From NCBI RefSeq assembly GCF_000429025.1, contig NZ_KE386837.1:24010-72791 (forward strand): a stretch of DNA of 48,782 nt, read 5' to 3'. This DNA comes from Actinospineispora spinosispora DSM 44797 (GTDB lineage: Bacteria; Actinomycetota; Actinomycetes; Mycobacteriales; Pseudonocardiaceae). Shown one piece after another: positions 31,926 to 41,011 of this stretch. Every line of letters starts with the position of its first letter. Position 1 is the stretch's first letter. The notes beneath the pieces are model-generated. The model was not told the DNA's origin and searched no databases. It saw only the letters and a program-made list of their open reading frames with translations. A program made the translations under genes and the position numbers.

Positions 31926-33407
31926 ATGACTTCGCCCGACACCGCCAAGCCGGACCCGGCACCGCCCCGGGGGCCGGCGGAACGGCTGTTCAAGATCAGC
32001 GAACGTGGGTCGACGATCAGCCGTGAGGTCCGAGGCGGCATCGTCACGTTCGTCGCGATGTCCTACATCGTGGTGCTGAACCCGCTGATCCTGGGCAGTT
32101 TCAGCGCGACCGACCCGAGCGCCAAACGGGACGTGCTCGGCGCGATCCTGCCGGTGCCGCAGGTCGCCGCCGTGACCGCGCTGGTCGCCGGTGTCATGAC
32201 ACTGGTGTTCGGTCTGGTGGCGAACTACCCGTTCGCGATCGCCACCGGCCTCGGCATCAACACCCTCCTCGCGGTGACGATCGCGGCGCAGGTCAGCTGG
32301 CCGGAGGCGATGGGCCTCGTCGTCGTCGACGGTGTGATCATCGTGCTGCTCGTCGCGACCGGCTTCCGGACCGCCGTGTTCAACGCGGTGCCACCCGAGC
32401 TGAAAGCGGCGATCGCGGTCGGGATCGGACTGTTCATCTGCTTCATCGGCCTGGTCGACTCCGGATTCGTCCGCAGGCTCCCGGACGCGGCGAACACGAC
32501 CGTGCCGGTCGGGCTGGGCATCAACGGCTCGATCGCGTCCTGGCCGACCCTGGTGTTCATCGTCGGGCTGGTGCTGACCGGCATCCTGGTGGCGCGCAAG
32601 GTCCGCGCGGCGATCCTCATCGGGGTGCTGACCAGCACCGTGCTGGCGATCGTCGTCGAGGCGATTGCACACGTCGGCCCGTCGAAGGGCGTCAACCCGA
32701 AGGGCTGGAGCCTCGGCTATCCGTCGCTGCCCAGCCACATCGTCGGCCTGCCGGACCTGTCGCTCGTCGGCCAGGTGTCGCTCGGCGCGTTCACCCGGCT
32801 CCCGGTGATCGCGGTGTCCCTGCTGGTGTTCACCCTGGTACTGGCGAACTTCTTCGACGCGATGGGCACGATGACCGGTCTCGGTCAGCAGGCGAAGCTG
32901 GTGCGCGAGGACGGACAGCTGCCGCGGGTCGGTCGCGCGCTGTTCGTCGAGGGACTCGGCGCGGTCGCCGGCGGTGCCGCGTCCAGCTCGTCCAACACGG
33001 TGTTCGTCGAGTCGGCGTCCGGCATCGCCGAGGGCGCGCGGACCGGTCTGGCCAACGTGGTCACCGGTCTGCTGTTCCTCGCCGCGATGTTCTTCACCCC
33101 GCTGTACGAGGTGGTGCCGATCGAAGCGGCGGCCCCGGCGCTCGTGGTGGTCGGCGCGCTGATGATGCGGCAGATCGTGGAGATCGACTTCACCGACTTC
33201 TCGGTCGGCCTGCCGGCGTTCCTGACGATCGTCGTCATGCCCTTCACCTACTCGATCGCCAATGGCATCGGCGCGGGCTTCGTCAGCTACGTCCTGCTGC
33301 AGACGGCCACTGGCCGGGCACGTCAGGTGCACCCGCTGATGTGGGTGGTCGGGGTGGCGTTCGTCCTGTATTTCGCGGTCGGGCCGATTGAACAGAGCTT
33401 CAGTTGA
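31926..33407 (+). CDS. NCS2 family purine permease (AzgA-like)
   Basis: The 493-aa transporter has 12-14 helices. ANYPFAIATGLGINTLLAV, NFFDAMGTMTGLGQQAKL and SSSNTVFVESASGIAEGARTG are the substrate-contact segments of the AzgA branch of the NCS2/NAT fold, which carries adenine, guanine or hypoxanthine with protons. ATG 31926 follows GGGAG. No purine riboswitch was seen upstream. Confidence 0.94.
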   Translation: MTSPDTAKPDPAPPRGPAERLFKISERGSTISREVRGGIVTFVAMSYIVVLNPLILGSFSATDPSAKRDVLGAILPVPQVAAVTALVAGVMTLVFGLVANYPFAIATGLGINTLLAVTIAAQVSWPEAMGLVVVDGVIIVLLVATGFRTAVFNAVPPELKAAIAVGIGLFICFIGLVDSGFVRRLPDAANTTVPVGLGINGSIASWPTLVFIVGLVLTGILVARKVRAAILIGVLTSTVLAIVVEAIAHVGPSKGVNPKGWSLGYPSLPSHIVGLPDLSLVGQVSLGAFTRLPVIAVSLLVFTLVLANFFDAMGTMTGLGQQAKLVREDGQLPRVGRALFVEGLGAVAGGAASSSSNTVFVESASGIAEGARTGLANVVTGLLFLAAMFFTPLYEVVPIEAAAPALVVVGALMMRQIVEIDFTDFSVGLPAFLTIVVMPFTYSIANGIGAGFVSYVLLQTATGRARQVHPLMWVVGVAFVLYFAVGPIEQSFS

Positions 33408-33480
33408 GGTATCTAATATAACTCTTTCGGGTTAAACTACTGGGCGGCTTCAGTCGAGATGGTCATCGCGAGGGGTATCG

Positions 33481-33930
33481 ATGTCAGAGGTTGGCCCGGC
33501 ATTCGCCGACAAGCTCAATCATCTGTTCGCCACGGTTCGGCCCCGAGGGCGTGGGGGGCGGGAGTACAGCAACGAGGACGTGGCCGCCCAGATCCGCCGG
33601 GTCAACGACGTGACCATCTCGCAGAGCTACATCTGGCAGTTACGCAAGGGCCGCAAGGCCAATCCGACATTGCGGCATGTGCAGGCCCTCGCCGAGTTCT
33701 TCGGGGTGCCCGCCGCGTATTTCGTCGATACGGGCGTGGCTGACCGGGTCGACCGTCAGCTGCGGATCCTTGCCGCTGAGCAGCTGCGGCGGGAGGCCAA
33801 CGACGCCAGCGAGGACGTCGCGTTGCTGGCGATGCGGGCCGGTGAGCTGTCGCCCCAGCGGCGCCAGCAGGTCATGGATCTACTCGACGTGGTGTACCAG
33901 CTCGAACAGTCCGAACGCGGCAACAGGTAG
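33481..33930 (+). CDS. XRE-family transcriptional regulator
   Basis: The 149-aa protein has an N-terminal lambda-repressor-like HTH (residues about 8-75, with NEDVAAQIRRVNDVTISQSYIWQLRKGRKANPTLRHVQALAEFFGVPAAYF) and a C-terminal helical part. It lies 68 bp upstream of an ImmA/IrrE peptidase gene and is likely its cleavage target, by analogy with ImmR/ImmA and DdrO/IrrE. The promoter is in the AT-rich gap 33408-33480. Confidence 0.9.
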   Translation: MSEVGPAFADKLNHLFATVRPRGRGGREYSNEDVAAQIRRVNDVTISQSYIWQLRKGRKANPTLRHVQALAEFFGVPAAYFVDTGVADRVDRQLRILAAEQLRREANDASEDVALLAMRAGELSPQRRQQVMDLLDVVYQLEQSERGNR

Positions 33931-33998
33931 AGCCTGGGCAACGCTCCGGGGCGGCGTCGCCCGAGCACGGTCGATATCAGGAATAATGAGGGCTGGCA

Positions 33999-34514
33999 AT
34001 GGAAGAACGGGAACTGCGCCGCCGCTGCAAGCGCGAACTCCGCTCGTTGAAGATCGAGCCACCACTGCGGGTGGACGTTCTGTGCGAACGTTTCGGCGAG
34101 AGTCGGGGCCGCCCCATTCGTCTGGTTCCCTATGCGCTGCCGATTCCCGGCCCGTTCGGCCTGTGGCTGTCGACCGCGACGACCGATTACCTGGTTTATC
34201 AGGCCGGGACGAGCCGGATACATCAGGACCACATCATCCTGCACGAATTCGGTCACATGATGGCCGATCACGTGAGTGATGAGGAGGACGACCAGTTCTG
34301 GCGCACCGAGCTGCCGGACCTCTCGCCAGACATGATTCGCCGTGCCTTACGCCGTACTTCCTACGACGACAGACACGAATGCGAAGCCGAGCTGGTCGCG
34401 ACGATTGTGATGGAGTGGGCATCTGACCTGGACTATACGACTCCGCATCGTTCTGATCAGAAGGCGGCCCGTCAATTAGAGGGTGCGTTCAGTGAGCGGC
34501 AAGGCTGGCTGTAG
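33999..34514 (+). CDS. ImmA/IrrE family metallo-endopeptidase
   Basis: The 171-aa protein has the zinc motif HEFGH (82-86) and a later Glu in HECEAELVATIVMEWA that can be the third ligand, as in M78 peptidases. Such enzymes cut XRE repressors to lift repression under stress or on excision. The product is small and lacks a sensor domain. It overlaps the next gene by one base (TAGTG), so the three genes form a cassette. Confidence 0.9.
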   Translation: MEERELRRRCKRELRSLKIEPPLRVDVLCERFGESRGRPIRLVPYALPIPGPFGLWLSTATTDYLVYQAGTSRIHQDHIILHEFGHMMADHVSDEEDDQFWRTELPDLSPDMIRRALRRTSYDDRHECEAELVATIVMEWASDLDYTTPHRSDQKAARQLEGAFSERQGWL

Positions 34515-35647
34515 TGTGGTATTCAGAATTCCTGCTGAAACTGGGCTCTCCGTACGTGGTCGCGGCGGGGTTTGTCGCCCTGTTGTGGAACTTGTACCGC
34601 TCAGCTCGTGATCCTAAGAATCCTCGAATCTGGGTGGTGAGTGGTGCGATCGCCGCGGGGTTGGGTGAGTACGCGGCTGTGCTGGAGGAAATGAAAAGGT
34701 GGCTGGCGCAGGCGCTGGGTCCTGGCGGGCCTCGCCTGTTCCTGGTGGCTGTTCTCTTTCTATTCTGCTTCTTGATGCTCTGCTTCTTCTTGATTGCGAC
34801 GGCGGCCAGTCGCCAATTAATTCGGCTTAACTTCGCGCTGTGGTTGGCCGCGACCGTGGTCATTGCGCTGTGCTGGAGATCCGGCGCACTTTCCGGCGTG
34901 CCTGGCGTGCCGATTGACAGTGCTTCTTATAAAGTGTCGGTCTTCGTCCAGATCATCTATCTGAACTACGCGCTGTGGGCTTCGTTGTTGGTGGCGTGGC
35001 GATACTCGAAGATTTCGCGGCCGCCGTTGTCTACCGGGTTGATCATTGTCGCGGTGTCCCTACTGCTTCGCGACGTTTCAGGTATTGTGGCCAGCGACAT
35101 ATCTAAGACTTTGGGGGTGTTCGGCTATCCAATTGTTGTTCCTGACTGGCTCCGGGTGGTGACTGGCTGGGGTGGTGTCATCGGGCGAGTGGGGCTGATG
35201 ATCGGCGTGGTCTATCCCGGTGTCGTCGGCCGAGCGCTGATGGTGCGTCGCGCGTTACGGCAGCTCACAAGCTACCGAGAGCTCACACCACTGTGGACAG
35301 CCTTGAGTGCGGCATTTCCGGCGACGACCCTGCGGCCACCGGTCACGTACGGCCTGAGCGACTGGTTCACCTGGCGTTCGGTTCGCAGGCGTTACTACCG
35401 CCGAGCGATCGAGTGCCGGGACGGGCTCGTGCAGATCAGTCCGCATCTGACGGACACCGAGAACCTGGAGACTCCGGAACAGCAGGCGGCGCAGGTTCAT
35501 GCGGCGCTGGCGGCCGCCCGGCGTGGCGCGGCACCGTACGGCGGTGGGGTGTTGCTGGCCGCGCCGAGCAAGCCCGGCTTCGACGCGGACGCGGACGCGC
35601 TGGTCAAGCTGTCCAAGGCGTTCGCCGCGCTGGCCTCGAAGGGCTGA
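34514..35647 (+). CDS. MAB_1171c/DUF6545-like membrane protein
   Basis: The 377-aa protein has about seven N-terminal membrane helices (to about residue 235) and a cytoplasmic C-terminal domain of about 140 residues (YRELTPLWTALSAAFPATTLRPP, then RRYYRRAIECRDGLVQISPH). This layout matches the actinobacterial MAB_1171c type, often beside an ImmA/IrrE gene. AT-ending codons are frequent in its first half, unlike neighbours, which suggests transfer. The start is a GTG overlapping the upstream stop. Its job is unknown. Confidence 0.78.
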   Translation: MWYSEFLLKLGSPYVVAAGFVALLWNLYRSARDPKNPRIWVVSGAIAAGLGEYAAVLEEMKRWLAQALGPGGPRLFLVAVLFLFCFLMLCFFLIATAASRQLIRLNFALWLAATVVIALCWRSGALSGVPGVPIDSASYKVSVFVQIIYLNYALWASLLVAWRYSKISRPPLSTGLIIVAVSLLLRDVSGIVASDISKTLGVFGYPIVVPDWLRVVTGWGGVIGRVGLMIGVVYPGVVGRALMVRRALRQLTSYRELTPLWTALSAAFPATTLRPPVTYGLSDWFTWRSVRRRYYRRAIECRDGLVQISPHLTDTENLETPEQQAAQVHAALAAARRGAAPYGGGVLLAAPSKPGFDADADALVKLSKAFAALASKG

Positions 35648-35699
35648 TTTGCGTAGCGCGAGTGCCGACCCGGCTTCGTTCGTGAGGTATGCTAACTAG

Positions 35700-36134
35700 A
35701 TGAGTGCCGCGCAAGGCGTCGTATCCGACCTGGCCAGTCAGCTTCGGCTGTCCGTGGTCCGGCTGAACCGGCGGCTGCGTTCGCAGCGTCCCGAGGAGAC
35801 GGTCTCGCTGACCCAGATTTCAGCGATGGCCACGCTTCGGACCTGCGGGGCGATGACGCCGAGCGAGCTGGCCGCCAACGAGCGGGTCCGGCCGCCGTCG
35901 ATGACGCGGGTCATCTCGGCGCTGGAGGAGGCCGGCCTGGTCTCGAGGCGTGATCACCCGACCGATGGTCGCCAGTCGATCATCGAGCTGACCACGCGCG
36001 GTACCGAGCTGTTGAACACGGAGACCTCGCTGAAGGAACGCTGGCTGGACAAGCGGCTGGCCGAGCTCACCGAGGAAGAGCGGACGACCCTGAGCAGGGC
36101 GGCCGAGATCATAGACCGAATGGCGGGCGCATAA
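35700..36134 (+). CDS. MarR-family transcriptional regulator
   Basis: The 144-aa winged-helix protein has the MarR pattern: dimer helix, LTQISAMATLRTCGAMTPSELAANE, recognition helix PSMTRVISALEEAGLV and wing SRRDHPTDGRQSIIEL. It precedes an MFS exporter gene by 5 bp, so it probably controls that exporter in response to a toxic ligand. TATGCT (35688-35693) could be the -10 of a leaderless transcript. Confidence 0.93.
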   Translation: MSAAQGVVSDLASQLRLSVVRLNRRLRSQRPEETVSLTQISAMATLRTCGAMTPSELAANERVRPPSMTRVISALEEAGLVSRRDHPTDGRQSIIELTTRGTELLNTETSLKERWLDKRLAELTEEERTTLSRAAEIIDRMAGA

Positions 36135-36139
36135 CCGAC

Positions 36140-37450
36140 GTGACTGAGCTGCTGAACGAGAACACGAACACCCCGAGCAGCTCATCCGTACCCCCGGATC
36201 CGGTCAGACCCAGCATGTTCGCGTCGCTGCGAGTGCGGAACTACCGCTATTTCGCGAGCGGCCAGGTCGTGTCGCTCGTCGGCACCTGGATGCAGCGCAT
36301 CGCGCAGGACTGGCTGGTCCTGGACCTGTCGCACGGCAGCCCGGTCGCGCTCGGCGTGGCAAGCGCGCTGCAGTTCACCCCCACCCTGCTGCTGTCGCTG
36401 TGGGGCGGCGTCCTCGCCGACCGCTACGACAAGCGCCGCATGCTGCTCGTCGTCCAGGCGGGCATGGGCCTGTGCGCGCTGGCGCTCGGTCTGCTGGACG
36501 TCACCCACCTCGCCGTCCTGTGGCACGTCTACCTGCTGTGTTTCCTCCTCGGCTGCTTCTCCGCGCTGGACACCCCGACCCGGCAGGCGTTCGCGTCCGA
36601 GCTGGTCGGGCCGGACCAGCTGAGCAACGCGGTCGGGCTGAACTCGATGACGTTCAACACCGCGCGCCTCGTCGGACCGTCGGTCGCCGGGCTGCTGATC
36701 GCCGCGGTCGGCACCGGCTGGGTGTTCCTGCTGAACGCGGCCAGTTTCGTCGCGGTGATCGGCGGGCTGCTGGCGATGAACCCGGCGACGCTGTTCCGCT
36801 CGGCGCCGGTGCCCAGGGGACGCGGCCAGCTGCGCGAGGGGCTGCGGTACGTCGCCGGGCAACCGGTACTGATCGGCGTGCTGGCGCTGGTCTTCGTCGT
36901 CTCCACGCTCGGCATCAACTTCTACCTGACCCTGCCGCTGCTGGCGCGCAACGTGTTCCACGGTGGTCCGGAGAGCTACGGCATGCTGACCGCGGTCGTC
37001 GCGGTCGGGTCGCTGGTCGGCGCGAGCTTCGGTGCGCGTCGTATCGGACGGCCCCGGTTGCGTGTCGTGATCGGCGCCGCGCTGGCCTTCGGTGTCCTGG
37101 AAACCGTCGCCGGTCTCATGCCGAACCTGTTGACCACGGCGATCGTGCTGGTCCCGACGGGTCTGGCGGCGCTGGCGTTCACCACCGCCGCGAACTCGAG
37201 CGTGCAGCTGACCGTCCCGCCGTCGATGCGCGGCCGGGTGATGGGCCTCTACATGCTGGTGTTCCTGGGCGGTACGCCGGTCGGCGCGCCGCTGCTGGGT
37301 CTGCTCGGGGAGAAGTTCGGTGGCCGTGCACCCACGGTCGTCGGCGGGGCGGCCTCGGTCGTCGCGGTGCTGATCGTCGTCGTGGTCCTGCGGTCGGTGC
37401 TGAAGCGCCGGGCCTCGAGTGCGAGAAACGCGTCATCGCCGACTGAGTGA
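36140..37450 (+). CDS. MFS exporter (EntS-like)
   Basis: The 436-aa protein has about 12 helices. FASLRVRNYRYFASGQVVSLVGTWMQRIAQDWLVL and DRYDKRRMLLVVQ are typical of the enterobactin-exporter-like MFS_3 group. It is likely an efflux pump under the upstream MarR. The GTG at 36140 starts a short polar N-terminus. Its stop overlaps the convergent helicase-like gene by 18 bp (37433-37450). Confidence 0.92.
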   Translation: MTELLNENTNTPSSSSVPPDPVRPSMFASLRVRNYRYFASGQVVSLVGTWMQRIAQDWLVLDLSHGSPVALGVASALQFTPTLLLSLWGGVLADRYDKRRMLLVVQAGMGLCALALGLLDVTHLAVLWHVYLLCFLLGCFSALDTPTRQAFASELVGPDQLSNAVGLNSMTFNTARLVGPSVAGLLIAAVGTGWVFLLNAASFVAVIGGLLAMNPATLFRSAPVPRGRGQLREGLRYVAGQPVLIGVLALVFVVSTLGINFYLTLPLLARNVFHGGPESYGMLTAVVAVGSLVGASFGARRIGRPRLRVVIGAALAFGVLETVAGLMPNLLTTAIVLVPTGLAALAFTTAANSSVQLTVPPSMRGRVMGLYMLVFLGGTPVGAPLLGLLGEKFGGRAPTVVGGAASVVAVLIVVVVLRSVLKRRASSARNASSPTE

Positions 37451-40345
37451 GTCGGGAGATTCGCGGTCGAGGACGTCGGCGAGGACCGCGAAGTGCGGTA
37501 GCTCGTGCCAGTTGTCCCAGTTGCCGATCACGTACAGCCGCCGCGTCGCGCGAGCCGTGGCGACGGCCAGCGGGTTCGGTGTCGTCGCTGCCCACACCCG
37601 GCCGCCGAAGCTGTTCGGATCGCCGCCGAGGACCAGGACGAGCACGTCCACCGGGCCGTCGGCGGGGCTCCCGTCGCCGAGCCACTGACGCACGATCGGC
37701 CGAGCACCATCGGTGACCTGGGCGAACAGGCCGGTGACCGCGATGTCGCCGGCCGGAACCTTGTGCTCCTCGATCAGCTCACGCAGCAGAGCATCGAGCG
37801 CCTCACCCTCGGCGGGCACCCAGTTGCCCCTCGACTCGGTCGCGGACACGTCGATCCACCGGCTGGCGCAGGCGAGCTCCGGCAGCCGCACGACGTCGGG
37901 TACCAGCAGGTCACCGCCGTAGGCGATGCGGTTGCCGAGGTCCACCAGCGGTTCCTCGACCCGGTGGCGGACCCGTAGCGGCGTACCCACCCAGAGCTCG
38001 GTGTCCGACCCGGTCAGCAGCGTGCCGAACCGGCTCGTCCGGTCGGCGACCCGCTGCGCCGACAGCCCGCGCGCGGTCCACTGCTCGGACACCCGGTAGC
38101 AACGCCGCAGCACGTCGACGGTCTTGCCGGGCAGCGCCGGGGCCGGCTCGTCCTGACGCGGATCACCCACCAGCACGGCTCGCCGGGACCGCCACAGGCC
38201 GCCGACCACCTGTTGCGGCGTGAGCTCACCCGCACTGTCCACGAACAGCCAGCCCAGAGCCTCACGCTCCAGCCCGTCGAACAGGGCCGGCATCGCGGCG
38301 AGCGTCGTCGACACGGCAGGCACCACCAGAAAGAGCGACTGCCACGCGGCGAGCAGAACGTCCGGCGCGACCTGCAGGCCGTGCTCGATGACGTGCGCGG
38401 CCACGGTCAGGTTGGCGCGCAGCCTCGACGCGGCGTTCAGCGCGAACGCCTCGTGCAGCCGCAACGCCTCCGCGGTCAGCCGCTCGCGCGCCGCGGTGTA
38501 CTCGGGGTCGGCCCACGGCGTGCACAGCTGCTCGCCGCCGGTCATGTCGAGATCGGACGGCACGACGCCCGGCCAGGCGTCGTGCGCCTCCTCGATGAGC
38601 AGCCCGGCGCGCTCCAGCCGCTGCTCGGCGGCCACCCGGTCGGACTCGCACTCGTCGCGTTCGCCGCGTGCGTGCCCCAGCCGGGCCTGATGCCGCTCGG
38701 CCTTGCGCCGCAGTGCGTCTCGCACCTCCGTCGCGGCGGTGAGCTCCTGGTCGAGCTGCCCGGCGCGTTGCTCCCACTGCTGACGTCCACGCAGCAGGGG
38801 CCGACGCCGTGCGTGCACCCGGCTCTGTTCGTCGAGCTCGCCGCACCGGGCTTCGGCCTGCGCCAGCGGACCGGCCTGCTGACCGGTCACCTTGTCCAGC
38901 TCGGCGCATTCGTGGTCGGCTTCGGCGACCTCGCGGGTCGCCTCGTCGAGCTCGACCCGGTAGCGCGCCAGGTTGGCGACCGCCTCGGCCACGGTCTGGC
39001 GCTGCTCGGTCAGCCGGGTGACCTCGTAGGCGGCCGAGGTGAACCCGGCGACCGCGCTCGCCCAGTCCGGCGCCGAACTCTCGCCGACCCACAGCCGGGT
39101 GACGAAGTCCGTGGTGTCGTGCAGCTCGGCGACCAGAACGTGGTCGGCTGTGACGGTCAGGTGCTGGGTCGGCGCATCGTCGGAGACGGCGAGGACGATC
39201 TCGGAACCGGCCAGCACCGGCCGGACCTTCCGTACCGTCGTGGTCCCGTCACCGAGATCGACCCGACCGGCGATCTCGGTGAACGCATCCTCAGGGCTGC
39301 TCAACGCCGCGAGATGGCGCGCCCGTTCGACCACGACATCGGCGATCACCTCACGCAACACCGCCGCCCTTCCGGTGTCCGGCGGTGCGTGCAGCGTGAA
39401 CAGTCCGCCGGAGCGGTGCAGCTCCCGGCGAATCTGGCTCGCCGCGAGCTGCTGCCCGAACAACAGCGGCGCACCGGCGTCACTCGGCCACCGACCGGCG
39501 GACAGCTGCTTCGGCTCGACCGCGGTCAGCAGCTGCGAGGCAGCGTCGCGGACGTCGACCCGCCGTCCGGTGTCGATCTGGTGGCTGTCGGTCAGGTAGT
39601 CGGCCAGCGCGGACCCGATGTCGTCGGACCGCAGCGCGCGAGCGACCAACCGCAGATCCGGCGTCGCGGGGCTGTTCAACGGCGCCCGCCCCCTGGTGGC
39701 CGGCCGGTCGTGGCGCAACACCCGCACCCCCGACGGCCGCAACGATCCGGCCACGCCGAGCGCGTCGGCCAGATTGTCGGCGAACCGGTGCAACGCCCGG
39801 ACCTGCAGCTCACCGACCAGCGACTGGCTGCGCGCGAACGTCCGAGCCGCCTCGACCGCCGGACCACCCGCGACCTGCCCCGGCGCCTCACCGCTGGCGA
39901 GCCGGTCGAGCACCAGGGCGAACCCCTGCTCGTCGCTCTCCAGACCGTCCAGCCAGTTCGGCTTGTTCGGACCGGGCGCCTCGGTCCTGCCGACGGCCCA
40001 GGCGCAGGCGGACAGCGCTGCGGAACCGGGGACCAGCCGCCCGGAGCTGTCCAGCGTGAACGCGAACAGCGCGGTGTCACCGGACGGTGCGACGTCCCGG
40101 TAGCTCAGATCCGGCCCGAAGACGTCCGCCAGATGCTGCTCCAGCCTGGCCGACGAGAACAGGCCGCCGTACACGACGAAGTGCCCGCTCGGCTGGTCGG
40201 CGTCATCCCAGGGGGCCACATCGTCGGGACCGAGATCGAGCACGTGCTCCTCGGCGCCGCGCTCGGGCAGCCGGGGCGGACCGAGCGCCTCGATGGCCCG
40301 CCAGAAGCTGAGGACCTCCGGTGCCCGCTGCGGTACCCGCGCCAA
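37433..40345 (-). CDS. SF1 helicase-like protein with degenerate ATPase motifs
   Basis: The 970-aa protein has the layout of AAA_11/AAA_12 SF1 helicases: an N-terminal region, a motor core starting near 305, a coiled coil (about 465-610, rich in E, R, A and Q), and a second RecA part to the end. The motor motifs are degraded. Walker A is HAPPDTGRAAVL instead of GPPGTGKT, and motif II is FVDSAGELTPQQ instead of DEAGQ. GDPRQ (motif III) and the PLAVATARATRRLYVIG end remain. Loss of ATP hydrolysis is expected. Function is unknown. Confidence 0.8.
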   Translation of the reverse strand: MARVPQRAPEVLSFWRAIEALGPPRLPERGAEEHVLDLGPDDVAPWDDADQPSGHFVVYGGLFSSARLEQHLADVFGPDLSYRDVAPSGDTALFAFTLDSSGRLVPGSAALSACAWAVGRTEAPGPNKPNWLDGLESDEQGFALVLDRLASGEAPGQVAGGPAVEAARTFARSQSLVGELQVRALHRFADNLADALGVAGSLRPSGVRVLRHDRPATRGRAPLNSPATPDLRLVARALRSDDIGSALADYLTDSHQIDTGRRVDVRDAASQLLTAVEPKQLSAGRWPSDAGAPLLFGQQLAASQIRRELHRSGGLFTLHAPPDTGRAAVLREVIADVVVERARHLAALSSPEDAFTEIAGRVDLGDGTTTVRKVRPVLAGSEIVLAVSDDAPTQHLTVTADHVLVAELHDTTDFVTRLWVGESSAPDWASAVAGFTSAAYEVTRLTEQRQTVAEAVANLARYRVELDEATREVAEADHECAELDKVTGQQAGPLAQAEARCGELDEQSRVHARRRPLLRGRQQWEQRAGQLDQELTAATEVRDALRRKAERHQARLGHARGERDECESDRVAAEQRLERAGLLIEEAHDAWPGVVPSDLDMTGGEQLCTPWADPEYTAARERLTAEALRLHEAFALNAASRLRANLTVAAHVIEHGLQVAPDVLLAAWQSLFLVVPAVSTTLAAMPALFDGLEREALGWLFVDSAGELTPQQVVGGLWRSRRAVLVGDPRQDEPAPALPGKTVDVLRRCYRVSEQWTARGLSAQRVADRTSRFGTLLTGSDTELWVGTPLRVRHRVEEPLVDLGNRIAYGGDLLVPDVVRLPELACASRWIDVSATESRGNWVPAEGEALDALLRELIEEHKVPAGDIAVTGLFAQVTDGARPIVRQWLGDGSPADGPVDVLVLVLGGDPNSFGGRVWAATTPNPLAVATARATRRLYVIGNWDNWHELPHFAVLADVLDRESPDSLSRR

Positions 40346-40423
40346 ATCGCCCCTCTCGCCATCGCTCAGGCCAAGTTATAGCCCGCGCCCTACCGCCCGA
40401 TCAAGATCCGGTGCCGGCGCTTC

Positions 40424-41011
40424 TCAGTACGTGGCTTCGGACGCCGGAACACCGCGCCGCTTAGCTTCGGGAGTGAGATGACAGCCGGTGATGAGCAGCA
40501 ACGAGGTGTTGACCGCCGAACTGAACGTGAAGCTGGCCTTGTACCTGTCGCTCAGCTCGATGCTGTGATCACCGGGGCGGTCGACCGTGAGCTGTGGGAC
40601 GTCGAACCCGTAGCGGCGCGCGATGTCGCCGACGATCGCCACCGCCCGCGCCCACTCTTCATCCGTGAACCCGCCTTTCGAGGCCCAGGTGGGTAGACCA
40701 GCAGTCTGCGCGTCATGGGCCGAGAGGCGACGGTTCACCTCGTCGAAATCCGCGCCGCATCCCGCGCGGCCCTCCTGCTGACGCACCGACCAGGAGAACC
40801 TGGGGAATGTCATGCTCAGCTGGGTGCGGATCGTCGTCAGCATCTCCCCGTAGTGGGAGATGGCCTGGTCGAGGTCGGGGCGTTGCATGAGTGTGGCGAA
40901 CTGGCGTTGCTTCACGGTGGCCTCGGATTCCAGCAGACTGCACGAGGTGGTCAGGGTCGCGGACACGACGGCCAGCGCACACAGGGCTCGGGTCGTGGCC
41001 CGGAAACGCAT
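40424..41011 (-). CDS. LppA-like lipoprotein
   Basis: The 195-aa protein has a lipoprotein signal peptide (AVVSATLTTSC, Cys about 24) and resembles mycobacterial LppA-type lipoproteins in the RAGCGADFDEVN and helical segments, though this assignment is tentative. It is coupled to the upstream DUF1023 gene by a TGATG overlap. It may be exported and anchored with the ESX-like proteins next to it. Confidence 0.65.
   Translation of the reverse strand: MRFRATTRALCALAVVSATLTTSCSLLESEATVKQRQFATLMQRPDLDQAISHYGEMLTTIRTQLSMTFPRFSWSVRQQEGRAGCGADFDEVNRRLSAHDAQTAGLPTWASKGGFTDEEWARAVAIVGDIARRYGFDVPQLTVDRPGDHSIELSDRYKASFTFSSAVNTSLLLITGCHLTPEAKRRGVPASEATY

Noticed and set aside
34264..34276. GTGAGTGATGAGG inside the ImmA/IrrE gene
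   Set aside because: Only a single arm is present, with no complementary partner, so it is not a family member.
37433..40345. Known phage-defence helicase
   Set aside because: The motor motifs are degraded and no partner defence genes adjoin it, so naming a defence system would be unsupported.
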